Below are positions 52,317-60,418 of a stretch of DNA of 64,000 nucleotides, one piece after another; positions within the stretch are counted from its first letter, which is position 1, and every line of letters begins with the position of its first letter. Under the pieces are notes generated by a model. The model did not search any database, was not told the origin of the DNA, and was given only the letters and a program-made list of their open reading frames with translations. The position numbers and the translations under genes are program-made. This DNA is from Chloroflexota bacterium (GTDB taxonomy: Bacteria; Chloroflexota; Anaerolineae; Aggregatilineales; Phototrophicaceae), in the NCBI GenBank assembly GCA_013388745.1, contig JACAER010000042.1, forward strand, positions 62,001 to 126,000. Direction: 5' to 3'.

Positions 52317-53263
52317 AAATCAGCTTTTTGCGTGTTATCGTACTGTCTGGGTTGTTGGCGTTGCTGGCGCACAGCCTGCTGGCGCGCGCCCAGACAGAAA
52401 CGCCGCGCTGCGCACGTCCGCCTGTCGCCAGCGGCCAGACACGGCATACGCTCGAATCGGGCGGCGAAACGCGCTCGTATGTGCGCTATGTGCCGCCGGG
52501 TTATGATCCGACGCAGCCCGGCGCGCTGGTGCTGAGTCTGCACGGCATTGTCAGCGACGGCGCAGAAATGGTCGATTTCACGGGATGGAACGCGCTGGCC
52601 GACGAACATAATTTCATCGTCGTGTATCCCGATGCGCTGTTTTTGCCTAACCTGTGGGTCTTTTTTCCGACGCCCGACGATATGCACGGCGGCGAAATCG
52701 ACGATGTGCGCTTTTTCGAGGATTTGCTGACAGCATTGGATACCAATTTGTGCATTGACGCCAACCGCGTCTATGTGAACGGTTTTTCGGCGGGCGGGTC
52801 GATGTCCCTGTATCTGGCGTGTCGCATCCCGGAACGCTTCGCGGCGGTGGGAGTGGTCGCGCCGCCGTTTATCGCCCAGTTCGAGGACAGGGCATGGTGT
52901 CCGCCGGGCGCGCCGCTGCCAACAATCGCCTTTCACAGCACGGCTGATACGATTGTGCCCTATGAAGGTGGTGAGGGCTTTGGTTGGGAATTCGCGCCCT
53001 ATGAGACCTGGACAGCGTTGTGGGCGGCGCGCAGCGGTTGTGATGCCACCCCGGAGACGCTGGTGACGCCGGAAGATGTGCGCGCTGTGCGTTATGTAAA
53101 CTGCGCGAACAATGCCGAAGTCGTGGCCTACACCATCATCGGCGGCGCGCACGCTTGGCCGGGCGGCGAACCTCCTGATGGCTTTGAGCCGATCACGTCG
53201 ATTGACGCCAGCGCGCTGATGTGGGATTTTTTCGCGCGGCATGAGCGGGATACGAGTGGATGA
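52313..53263 (+). CDS. Secreted esterase, LpqC/PHB-depolymerase-like (CE1 family)
   Basis: A 316-residue protein with a signal peptide (about 1-26, ending LLARA). The alpha/beta hydrolase triad is visible: nucleophile Ser159 in NGFSAGGSMS, Asp in HSTADTIVPYEG and His in IGGAHAWPGG. LVLSLHGIVSDG is the oxyanion loop. Relatives cleave feruloyl, acetyl or polyhydroxyalkanoate esters outside the cell; the substrate here is unknown. It overlaps the preceding gene by 4 bases and the following one by 4, so translation is coupled. Confidence 0.9.
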   Translation: MKISFLRVIVLSGLLALLAHSLLARAQTETPRCARPPVASGQTRHTLESGGETRSYVRYVPPGYDPTQPGALVLSLHGIVSDGAEMVDFTGWNALADEHNFIVVYPDALFLPNLWVFFPTPDDMHGGEIDDVRFFEDLLTALDTNLCIDANRVYVNGFSAGGSMSLYLACRIPERFAAVGVVAPPFIAQFEDRAWCPPGAPLPTIAFHSTADTIVPYEGGEGFGWEFAPYETWTALWAARSGCDATPETLVTPEDVRAVRYVNCANNAEVVAYTIIGGAHAWPGGEPPDGFEPITSIDASALMWDFFARHERDTSG

Positions 53264-53796
53264 AAACGATTATTGTGGCCTCGACCAATCCGGTCAAAAT
53301 TCAGGCGGCGCGCGACGGCTTCCGGCGGCTGTTTCCCAACGAAAATTTTGAGGCGCGCGGCGTGTTTGTGCCTTCGGGTGTGCCTGCGCAGCCCATGAGC
53401 AGCGCTGAAACCCTGCAAGGAGCGCTCAACCGTGCCTGGAACGCGCGCCAGCAGGACAGCGCGGCGGATTTCTGGGTAGGGATCGAAGGTGGCTGCGAAG
53501 ACGACGGGGCGGCGCTGCACGCCTTCGCCTGGGTGGTGGTGCTGGGCGGCGAACGCATAGGCAAAGGTCAGACAGCCACATTTGTCCTGCCGGAAGAAGT
53601 GGCGCAGTTGGTGCGCCAGGGCGTGGAATTGGGCGAAGCCGATGACCGAGTCTTCGGGCGCAGCAATTCCAAGCAGCAAAACGGCGCTGTCGGCTTGCTC
53701 ACGGGCGACGTGATTGACCGGCTGGCGTACTATGAACATGCTGTAATTCTGGCGCTCGTGCCGTTCAAAAACCCCCATCTGACATTTCCACGCTAA
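53260..53796 (+). CDS. Inosine/xanthosine triphosphatase (YjjX/DUF84 family)
   Basis: A 178-residue house-cleaning NTPase that removes damaged nucleotides such as ITP and XTP. Seen: IVASTNPVKIQAARDGF (substrate and phosphate loop), GVPAQPMSSAETLQGALNRA, FWVGIEGGCEDD (metal-binding) and GAVGLLTGDVIDR near the C-terminus, all typical of YjjX/YggX-type DUF84 proteins. ATGA overlap with the esterase gene, though the two functions have no evident connection. Confidence 0.92.
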   Translation: MKTIIVASTNPVKIQAARDGFRRLFPNENFEARGVFVPSGVPAQPMSSAETLQGALNRAWNARQQDSAADFWVGIEGGCEDDGAALHAFAWVVVLGGERIGKGQTATFVLPEEVAQLVRQGVELGEADDRVFGRSNSKQQNGAVGLLTGDVIDRLAYYEHAVILALVPFKNPHLTFPR

Positions 53797-53859
53797 AATG
53801 GAAAAATTCACAGGCGGCCTTTTTCAAGAAGAACGGGCAGGGTCGGAAAGGACAGAGCG

Positions 53860-54432
53860 ATGGCAGAAGAAAACGTGAAGGCTTCGCCGGAAGGCTGGCG
53901 TGCATGGCCGCTGTGGTTGCGCGTACTGCTGGTAGTGATCGCTCTGCTGCTGCTGATCGGCGGCGGGGCATTTTTGCTGTCGCTGCCCGCGCCTTCGCGC
54001 ACCATCGAAATCGTCGGCCAGCCACAGATCGACTACATCGCCTTTGTCATTCCCTATACCAGCCGCCAGCAGCTTTTGGTGCCGCAAAATAACACAATGG
54101 GGCAGGCCGAACGCATCTGCGTGGGCATCGACGCTATCGCACTGGGAACGCTGCCGGAAGGCACAGATCAGGTAACACAGGCGCAGCAGGCTGTGCGCTT
54201 GTTCGCCAACGATCAGCCTTTTAGCAGTGACCAATTGTCGTTCGCCTACGATCCGACGGTGACGGCCATCACCGACAGCGCAGGGCAGATCATCCGCGAA
54301 ACCAGCGGTACAGTGAGCATATGTATGCGCACGGCAGCGCTGTCGTCAGGCGATTATATCGGCACACTGGTAATCACGAGCACGGATGGTCAGGAACGCA
54401 CATACGATTGGGCGTTTACGATTCGCGAATGA
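53860..54432 (+). CDS. Single-span membrane-anchored protein, unknown function
   Basis: A 190-residue protein with a short cytoplasmic N-terminus, one strong membrane helix (about 20-44, WLRVLLVVIALLLLIGGGAF) and an extracytoplasmic beta-rich domain (IDYIAFVIPYTSRQQLLVPQ, then SICMRTAALSSGDYIGTLVI, ending TYDWAFTIRE), possibly an immunoglobulin-like sandwich. AAAGGA lies about 9 bases before the ATG. It follows the YjjX-like gene by 63 bases and may be the last member of that operon. Confidence 0.7.
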   Translation: MAEENVKASPEGWRAWPLWLRVLLVVIALLLLIGGGAFLLSLPAPSRTIEIVGQPQIDYIAFVIPYTSRQQLLVPQNNTMGQAERICVGIDAIALGTLPEGTDQVTQAQQAVRLFANDQPFSSDQLSFAYDPTVTAITDSAGQIIRETSGTVSICMRTAALSSGDYIGTLVITSTDGQERTYDWAFTIRE

Positions 54433-54530
54433 TCGGCACGGTTTTGTATGGATTAACGAGCATCGGCTTCAGTAGTGATCAGGGGTTGGTGGCGCCGCTT
54501 TCCGGTCTGGGCTTGTGACGGATGAAGCAC

Positions 54531-54557
54531 AAAAACGCCCCAGAAAATTGGGGCGTT
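54531..54557 (-). terminator. Rho-independent terminator of the LysM gene
   Basis: An 8-bp stem AACGCCCC/GGGGCGTT with an 8-base loop; on the minus strand it runs into TTTTTGTGC, 8 bases after the LysM stop codon. Confidence 0.8.
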
Positions 54558-54565
54558 GAGGGAAA

Positions 54566-54988
54566 TTAGCTGCCGAGCTGGATGGTGACGTCGGGGATAA
54601 TGAGCGTTTGGCCGACAAAGATGCGGTTGGGGTTGGTGATCCCGTTGATCTGCGCCAGCACCGTCATATCGACCCCGAAGCGGCGGGCGATTGACGAGAG
54701 CGTGTCACCGCGCGCGACGACGTAAGTCGTGCCCTGGGCAGCTTCTTGCACACACAACACCTGTCCGGCGTTGATGCGGTTGACATTGCTGATGTTGTTC
54801 AGCGTTTGCAGCGCGGCCACCGTCGTGTTATAGGTGCGCGCGATGCGCGAGAGCGTTTCGCCGCGCTGAACCGTGTGCGTGCGCGCGCAGACGGCGCCCT
54901 GCGTGCTGGTTTGCGCCAGCGCCGACCACGCGGGCAGCATCACAGCCATCATCAGCATAAGCATGGCGAAAATACGTTTGGCGTTCAT
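54566..54988 (-). CDS. Secreted protein with two LysM domains
   Basis: A 140-residue protein with a signal peptide (about 1-25, ending ALAQ). Two LysM domains follow: HTVQRGETLSRIARTYNTTV (about 38-82) and YVVARGDTLSSIARRFGVDM (about 88-132). No catalytic domain is attached, so it probably binds peptidoglycan or another GlcNAc-containing polymer. TGAGGAC precedes the ATG, though the spacing is long. Divergent from the WD40 lipoprotein gene. Confidence 0.92.
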   Translation of the reverse strand: MNAKRIFAMLMLMMAVMLPAWSALAQTSTQGAVCARTHTVQRGETLSRIARTYNTTVAALQTLNNISNVNRINAGQVLCVQEAAQGTTYVVARGDTLSSIARRFGVDMTVLAQINGITNPNRIFVGQTLIIPDVTIQLGS

Positions 54989-55107
54989 GGTGCTTTGTCC
55001 TCATCTCGATATATGATTGATACGTAGCCTATGACGCCCGCCCGCTGCGCTTCGTTCCAGCGTTTTTATAACCTTTTACGACTTGGGCGGCGCGAAGGAA
55101 GATAGTT

Positions 55108-57198
55108 ATGGCCTACTTGAAGATTCTGTGTGTGATCGCGCTGCTGCTGCTGGTCGCCTGCGCCGGGAACAGCGGTGAGCCGTTGGTTTTTGACCCGCAA
55201 AATGTGATCGTGCCCAGTAACAGCGCGCTGCTAACAACGCTGCTCACCCTAGGGGGGGGCGAAATCACACAGTCCGCGCTTTCGCCCGACGGTCGCACAT
55301 TGGCGGTGGCAACTACGCTCGGCGTCTGGCTGTACGATGGCGAAGCCTTTGTCACGCGGCAACCCCTACCCAGAGCGCGTTTATTAGAAGGACTCAACAG
55401 CCGTGCGCTGGCGCTGGCGTTCAGTCCCGATAGCGCCTGGTTAGCCTCTGGCGGCGACGATGGGCGTGTCTATGTGTGGGATGTCGCCAGCGGGCAGCCT
55501 ATAGGGGCGCCGATCGAACACGGCCTGCGCGTGGTGGCGCTGACCTTCAGCCCGAATATGACTGTGCTGGCGTCGGCAGGCAGCGATAACCGCGTGCGTC
55601 TCTGGGACATGACACCGCAAGCCGACACATTCGGGCTAGAAGCGACCTCGCCGCTGCTGCATGGCGATCAGGTCACGAGTCTGGCCTTCAACCCACTGCT
55701 TTCTGCCGAAAACACGCTGCTGCTGGCGGCGGGCAGTATAGACCGCACAGTGACTCTGTGGACACTGAACGCCGATGGCGTGCTGCGCGGTGAGCCACAA
55801 ATACTGCGCGGGTTTACCGGCTCGGTGCTGAGCCTAGCGTTCAGCCCGGATGGCGGCTGGCTGGCTTCCGGGCATCAGGATTTCGAGGCTAACGATAACG
55901 CAATTCATCTGTGGGACATGACCACGCGCACAGAAGTCGGCGTGCTGCGTGGGCACACCGAAGGCGTCCACAGTGTGGCCTTCAGCCCGAATGGCTTTAT
56001 GCTGATTTCAACCAGCGCCGACGGCACACTGCGCCAGTGGAATGTAGGCCAACAGCGCGAACTGCGGACGATTGATCGTCGCAGTGGGCCAGTCTGGAGC
56101 GCGCAGTTCACGCCCGACAATCGTTTTTTCGTGTCGGGGGCGGCGGACGGCACGGTACGGCTGTGGACAACACAGGACGGCGCGGCGCTCAACGCGCTGC
56201 GCGACTTCAGCGGCGCGGTTTTCAGCGTAGCTTTTTCCCCGGATGGCAATCTGCTGGCGACAGGTTCGCAGGATAACGCTGTCCATCTATGGGACTTGCG
56301 GGAGGGGGTAGAGGTCGCGACGCTGCGAGGACACTTCGAGCCGATTCTGACGGTGGCCTTTAGTCCCGACGGCCGGCGGTTGGCTTCGGGCAGTCGCGAC
56401 CAGACGATTTTGCTGTGGGAGGTCGATGCGGCCCTGCGCGGAGTCGATTTGCGTCCATGCGATCAAACAACGGTGTACGCCGGGCTTTCACCAGAAGCTC
56501 AACGTGCGCATCCCTGTAACGGGGTACAAGTCCTGGAGGGACATCGCGATGACGTGCGCAGCGTGGTATTCAGCCCGGACAGCCGGATGCTGGCGTCGGC
56601 GAGCTGTGTGCGTCCCAGCACGGGCGCGTGTCAGCAAGGCGAAATCCGCCTGTGGGATTTGACAATGAACGGGCTGCTGGCGGTACTCCAACCTCCGATT
56701 GATAATGTGGGACGCGGGGTGGTGGATGAAACCGTGAATCGGCTGGTCTTCAGCCCGGATGGAAGTGTGCTGGCCTCCGCTAACCGTGACGAAACGGTCA
56801 ATTTGTGGGATGTGGAAAGCGGCGAATTAATAACGACGCTTTATGAGCATACCGGTTGGGTGGAAAGTGTGACTTTTAACTACAATGGGACGCTGCTGGC
56901 TTCGGGCAGCGACGATGACACCGTGCGTATCTGGGATTTGCGGAGCGAGGATCCGCCGCACATTTTACGGGATGATATGGCGGATGTGATCGACGTATTG
57001 TTCAGCCCCGACAGTCGTTTGCTGGTGGCGGCCAGCGCAGATGGGCGCGTGCGTATCTGGGACGCGGCCAGCGGGGTACTGTTGACTTATCTGGAAGGAC
57101 ACACGGGCGGCGTGACGAGTCTGGCGTTTCGATCGGACGGCACACTGCTGGCTTCGGGCGGGGAGGACGGCACGGTACGGCTGTGGGGTGTACCGTAG
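55108..57198 (+). CDS. WD40-repeat lipoprotein (about 14 blades)
   Basis: A 696-residue protein. The start MAYLKILCVIALLLLVAC is a lipoprotein signal with lipobox L-V-A-C. About 14 WD40 units follow, most with the pattern V-x-S-V/L-A-F-S-P-D-G ... W-D (for example LAFSPDSAWLASGGDDGRV, VAFSPDGNLLATGSQDNAV, LAFRSDGTLLASGGEDGTV). Fourteen blades would form two seven-bladed propellers. Unit 9 contains a Cys-bearing insertion (SCVRPSTGACQQGE). It is anchored on the outer membrane-side face and probably works as an interaction platform. GGAAG lies about 8 bases before the ATG. Confidence 0.92.
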   Translation: MAYLKILCVIALLLLVACAGNSGEPLVFDPQNVIVPSNSALLTTLLTLGGGEITQSALSPDGRTLAVATTLGVWLYDGEAFVTRQPLPRARLLEGLNSRALALAFSPDSAWLASGGDDGRVYVWDVASGQPIGAPIEHGLRVVALTFSPNMTVLASAGSDNRVRLWDMTPQADTFGLEATSPLLHGDQVTSLAFNPLLSAENTLLLAAGSIDRTVTLWTLNADGVLRGEPQILRGFTGSVLSLAFSPDGGWLASGHQDFEANDNAIHLWDMTTRTEVGVLRGHTEGVHSVAFSPNGFMLISTSADGTLRQWNVGQQRELRTIDRRSGPVWSAQFTPDNRFFVSGAADGTVRLWTTQDGAALNALRDFSGAVFSVAFSPDGNLLATGSQDNAVHLWDLREGVEVATLRGHFEPILTVAFSPDGRRLASGSRDQTILLWEVDAALRGVDLRPCDQTTVYAGLSPEAQRAHPCNGVQVLEGHRDDVRSVVFSPDSRMLASASCVRPSTGACQQGEIRLWDLTMNGLLAVLQPPIDNVGRGVVDETVNRLVFSPDGSVLASANRDETVNLWDVESGELITTLYEHTGWVESVTFNYNGTLLASGSDDDTVRIWDLRSEDPPHILRDDMADVIDVLFSPDSRLLVAASADGRVRIWDAASGVLLTYLEGHTGGVTSLAFRSDGTLLASGGEDGTVRLWGVP

Positions 57199-57245
57199 TG
57201 CCACGCACAGGGGCGCAAGATGATCGTACGATAGCAGGAAAAAGG

Positions 57246-57277
57246 CGAATTTGCGCTCTTTTTGCGCCGCAAATTCG
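57246..57277 (-). terminator. Hairpin terminator of the DUF348/G5/3D gene
   Basis: A perfect 10-bp stem CGAATTTGCG/CGCAAATTCG with a 12-base loop. On the minus strand the hairpin is followed by CCTTTTTCC, directly after the stop codon. It separates two convergent genes. Confidence 0.65.
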
Positions 57278-58765
57278 TCAGGGCGTCGTGCCGCGCAGCG
57301 GGCGCCACTCCGGCAGCAGGTAATTGATAGTCTCGGGCACAGGCAGCAGCAGATAAATATCGACATAACGCGACCACGAGACCCAATCGGCGTCGCTGTA
57401 ACCGAGATCCACCCAATAGGGGCTGCTGCGTTCCGACCCGGTGTCGGCGGCGATTCCCTGCCCATAGCCCGGTACATATAACAGCGTATCGAAGGGGATA
57501 ATGTCGGTATCGACGCCGATGATGCCGCGCTGCAACAGCCGCCCGGTGGCAGTGATATTGTCGCCGCCGAGCGCCGCCGGATGGTAGCTGGTGGCATAGA
57601 CGCGGAAGGTGCGCCAGTACGACACAGGCCCATTGGGTGTGTCGATCGTGCGGATGACGATGTTCGTGCCATAAGCAACGATGGCATTCTGCGGCGCGCG
57701 TATGACACGATCTTCTTCAGTCACGCGGCTGACTTCGATACCGTTTTCGTAGCGCACACGCACGCTGCTCTGGCGCAAACCGCTTTGCCCGCTCTGCACG
57801 ATGCTGCGCGTATCCAGATCGAGCGTGCTGTCGGCCTGATACAGGGTCTCGAAAGGCACTAGTTCCTGCTGTGTCAGCACTTCTTCAGTAACGCGCATCA
57901 CACGCACCACTATTCCCGGTTGCAGAGGTGTATCCTCCGCCGGGATACTGTAATCCAGACCGTTGAGCAGCACGCCTGCCGCTGTCAGCGCGTCGGCAGT
58001 AGTCGTGCCACGCGCACGGGTTTCGATAGTCATGTCATCAGCGATGATGGTCACAGCGATGGCGCGCCTAATCTGGATTTCCAGACCATGGCTGATGAGC
58101 GTGTTGAAATCCGGGCTGACCTCATCGGCCAGATAGACGGTGACATCGGCGGCGAACAGCGCTTCGCCTACCGTTAATTCGGCGGTACGCACCTGCTGTT
58201 CGGCGTCGCCATCCCGAATCGTCACCGAAACAGCGCGGCGGATGTCAATGCGGCGGGCGGGCACCGGCCAGAGCGCCAAATCCTGCACGGCGGCGGGCGA
58301 ACCATCGATCAAGACACGATCATCGGGGTTGAGGGTGATATTGGCCTGATTCAGGATGTCGGCAGGTGAGGCATGGGCTGTGTAGAGCGTTTGTGGGCGG
58401 CCATCGACGCTAACGACTACTACGCGCGCCGGGCTAACGACGATACGCATCCCGCGCGTCAAACGGTTTTCGGGCGGCGGGGTGATGTTATCGCCTTCGC
58501 CCAGCACAAAACCAACTTCGCGCAGCAACCCGCTGACTGTGCGTTCACCGGTCAGCAGAGGATATTCCTGCCCATTAATCACCAGAGTCACAGGAGTCGT
58601 ATTCGCCAGCAGCAGCAGCGCGATCAGCACGCCGCAGATCAACAGCGCCAGCAGCAGCCCCCCTGTGCCCAGCAGCAGCAGCGGCAGACGGCTGGCACGC
58701 GGCGTTCTGGGTGAGCGCGCAATCGGTTGAGTATCATCGGGCTTAAAGGAGGCATCGGGACGCAT
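57278..58765 (-). CDS. DUF348/G5/3D-domain cell-wall protein (resuscitation-factor/YabE-like)
   Basis: A 495-residue protein. An N-terminal membrane anchor (about 28-54) is followed by three DUF348 units (VTLVINGQEYPLLTGERTVS; VVVSVDGRPQTLYTAHASPA; VTIIADDMTIETRARGTTTA with a fourth partial), a G5 domain (TEEVLTQQELVPFETLYQAD) and a C-terminal 3D domain (FRVYATSYHPAALGG, IIGVDTDIIPFDTLLYVPG, AADTGSERSSPYWVDL). The 3D fold belongs to MltA-like lytic transglycosylases, and its aspartates are present. Likely role: peptidoglycan remodelling at the cell surface. ATG 58765 has GGGGGA 6 bases upstream. It begins 22 bases after the SRP RNA. Confidence 0.92.
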   Translation of the reverse strand: MRPDASFKPDDTQPIARSPRTPRASRLPLLLLGTGGLLLALLICGVLIALLLLANTTPVTLVINGQEYPLLTGERTVSGLLREVGFVLGEGDNITPPPENRLTRGMRIVVSPARVVVVSVDGRPQTLYTAHASPADILNQANITLNPDDRVLIDGSPAAVQDLALWPVPARRIDIRRAVSVTIRDGDAEQQVRTAELTVGEALFAADVTVYLADEVSPDFNTLISHGLEIQIRRAIAVTIIADDMTIETRARGTTTADALTAAGVLLNGLDYSIPAEDTPLQPGIVVRVMRVTEEVLTQQELVPFETLYQADSTLDLDTRSIVQSGQSGLRQSSVRVRYENGIEVSRVTEEDRVIRAPQNAIVAYGTNIVIRTIDTPNGPVSYWRTFRVYATSYHPAALGGDNITATGRLLQRGIIGVDTDIIPFDTLLYVPGYGQGIAADTGSERSSPYWVDLGYSDADWVSWSRYVDIYLLLPVPETINYLLPEWRPLRGTTP

Positions 58766-58786
58766 CAATATCCCCCAACAGCAAAC

Positions 58787-58957
58787 AAAAAGTTGTTGGC
58801 AGTCTACTCAGGTCAGGCACTCCTGCGGCACCCGGGAATGACTCCTTAGTGCTGCTGGCTTCCGCCCCTGACACGGTTCGAAGATCCCGCCGCGCAGGAC
58901 CCAACCTGATGAGACTGACAACAACCGCACATACCACATAAACATGTGTTGTATGCA
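58787..58957 (-). ncRNA. ffs: Signal recognition particle RNA (4.5S/SRP RNA)
   Basis: On the minus strand the conserved domain IV hairpin is complete: GTG stem, asymmetric loop TCAGG, stem GGC, GGAA tetraloop, stem GCC, loop AGCAG, stem CAC, followed by TAAGG. It lies at about 58847-58872. Outer helices extend it: TCCTGCG/CGCAGGA, CAGTCT/AGACTG and GTTGTTG/CAACAAC, forming one long rod that ends in TTTTT (58787-58791). A further small hairpin lies 5' (GCATAC/GTATGTGC) and might be a reduced Alu-like part. With its own promoter the transcript would be about 170 nt. It guides Ffh to ribosomes making membrane proteins. Confidence 0.9.
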
Positions 58958-58963
58958 GTGAAA

Positions 58964-58992
58964 AGTGTAGCGCCGAAGTGCCTTTTTGTCAA
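58964..58992 (-). promoter_or_regulatory. Strong sigma-70-type promoter of the SRP RNA
   Basis: On the minus strand, a perfect TTGACA (plus 58987-58992), a 17-base spacer and TACACT (plus 58964-58969). Transcription would start near 58957. Confidence 0.85.
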
Positions 58993-59042
58993 ACTCAAGT
59001 GACGAAAAAACCCTAACATACGTTAAACTGAGAGTTAAAGGC

Positions 59043-59070
59043 TTGCAAAATTGGCGCTTTTGGCTATGAT
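59043..59070 (+). promoter_or_regulatory. Promoter of the DtxR-type regulator gene
   Basis: TTGCAA (59043-59048), a 16-base spacer and TATGAT (59065-59070), 50 bases before the start codon. The 12-mer AACATACGTTAA (59015-59026) lies just upstream. Confidence 0.6.
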
Positions 59071-59120
59071 TTATGCTTATATTTATCTATAAAATTCAGC
59101 CGATTGATGGGAAGTAATGT

Positions 59121-59801
59121 ATGCCCAGCGCCGCAATGCAGGAATATCTCGCCGAGGCCTACCGCCTGGCGTATTACAAAAAAGACGATCGCTACATTTC
59201 CACATCGGATTTAGCGGAGGTCTTGCACGTCTCTGCGCCGGCAGTAACGCGCATGGTACAGCGTTTGAAGGAAGCGGGTTTTCTGGAACATGAGCCGTAT
59301 CGCGGCATTATCCTCACGCCCAGCGGCGAACGCGAAGCGCTGATGAACATCCGCCGCCACCGGCTGGTGGAGCGCTTTCTGGTGGATGTCATGCAATTTG
59401 GCTGGCACGAAGTCCACCAGGCCGCCGACGAACTGGGGGCAACACTCAGCGAGCGGGTGGTGAACCGCATGGAAGAAATGGCCGGTTTCCCGCGCCGCTG
59501 CCCGCATGGTGAGCCAATTCCGAACGCCGCGGGGCACATGCCGCGTGTGGTCGATCAGCCGCTCAACCACAGCAAACCGGGCAGCGATCTGGTGTTAAGC
59601 CGCGTACACACGCACGACAGCGACAAGCTGCAATATCTGGAATCGCTAGGGCTGCGACCGGGCACGCGCTTTCATCTGTTGGCACGCGCGCCGTTTAACG
59701 GGCCGTTGCAAGTCAAGGTCGGCGACAAACTGCATCATATCGGTTATGAGCTGGCGGGCGTGCTGCGTGTGTGCCGCGAAGACGAATTTGAACTGCTGTG
59801 A
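59121..59801 (+). CDS. DtxR/MntR-family metal-dependent transcriptional regulator
   Basis: A 226-residue protein. The winged helix-turn-helix occupies about 5-68 (STSDLAEVLHVSAPAVTRMV, then LKEAGFLEHEPYRGIILT). The metal-binding dimerisation domain is about 70-140 (RRHRLVERFLVDVMQFGWHE, then RRCPHGEPIP) and keeps the Cys-Pro-His-Gly metal motif. A C-terminal FeoA/SH3-like domain covers about 150-226. With Fe2+ or Mn2+ bound, such proteins repress metal uptake genes; no transporter is adjacent. It is divergent from the SRP RNA and has its own promoter. Confidence 0.94.
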   Translation: MPSAAMQEYLAEAYRLAYYKKDDRYISTSDLAEVLHVSAPAVTRMVQRLKEAGFLEHEPYRGIILTPSGEREALMNIRRHRLVERFLVDVMQFGWHEVHQAADELGATLSERVVNRMEEMAGFPRRCPHGEPIPNAAGHMPRVVDQPLNHSKPGSDLVLSRVHTHDSDKLQYLESLGLRPGTRFHLLARAPFNGPLQVKVGDKLHHIGYELAGVLRVCREDEFELL

Positions 59802-59856
59802 AAGGTGGGCGTAAGATTAGTCGCTTCCCGCGCATCTAAAGCAGTAGCAGGACACA

Positions 59857-60330
59857 ATGTCCTTTTTCGTCCACTATGCCGGGAAGCCCGTTATGCCAAA
59901 GACAAGCGTACATCTTGACCAGGGGCTGCGCGCCACTGCGCAAAGCCGCAATCATGTGTGGGTGGCCGACGAGCCGGTCAGCGAGGGCGGCAGCGATATT
60001 GCGCCGACGCCGATGGAAATGATGCTGGGTGCGCTGGGGTCGTGCGTTGCCATCACCATTAAACTGTATGCCCAGCGCAAAAGCTGGCCGCTGGAAGCCG
60101 TCGATGTGAACGTCGAACTCAAGCGCGTGAAAAAAGAAGAGTATCCATCCTACGATGGGCCGGCGGCCTTTGTCCACCTCATCACCAAACAGATTGCGCT
60201 GTATGGCCCACTCAGCGCGGAGCAGCGGGAACGGCTAATGGAAATCGGCACCAAATGCCCGGTGGCGCGCGTGATTACCGATCCCTCGTTTATCACCGAC
60301 GAACTGCTGGAAACCGAGCCGCAGCCATAA
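59857..60330 (+). CDS. OsmC/Ohr-family protein
   Basis: A 157-residue protein of the OsmC family, thiol peroxidases that reduce organic hydroperoxides. The two catalytic cysteines are visible: LGALGSCVAITIKLYAQRKS (first Cys, at the start of the long helix) and GTKCPVARVI (second Cys), with VDVNVELKRVK between. A start at 59893 would remove 12 residues and is possible; AGGA lies 5 bases before 59857. It follows the DtxR-type regulator by 55 bases on the same strand, so metal- or redox-linked co-regulation is plausible. Confidence 0.9.
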   Translation: MSFFVHYAGKPVMPKTSVHLDQGLRATAQSRNHVWVADEPVSEGGSDIAPTPMEMMLGALGSCVAITIKLYAQRKSWPLEAVDVNVELKRVKKEEYPSYDGPAAFVHLITKQIALYGPLSAEQRERLMEIGTKCPVARVITDPSFITDELLETEPQP

Positions 60331-60370
60331 TCAAAAACGATTGTCCGAACAAAATAGAAACGGATAACAA

Positions 60371-60399
60371 AAAATCCCCTCTGCGACAAGGGGATTTTT
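60371..60399. terminator. Bidirectional rho-independent terminator
   Basis: A perfect 10-bp stem AAAATCCCCT/AGGGGATTTT with an 8-base loop, giving T-runs on both strands between the convergent OsmC and WD40 genes. Confidence 0.88.
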
Positions 60400-60418
60400 G
60401 TTTTTGGGCGTGTGATAG

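Noticed and set aside
58790-58926. A c-di-AMP-type riboswitch ahead of the DUF348/G5/3D gene
   Set aside because: Such cell-wall genes often have one, but the sequence here carries the full SRP domain IV hairpin (TCAGG, GGAA tetraloop, AGCAG) and a terminator, which explains it better.
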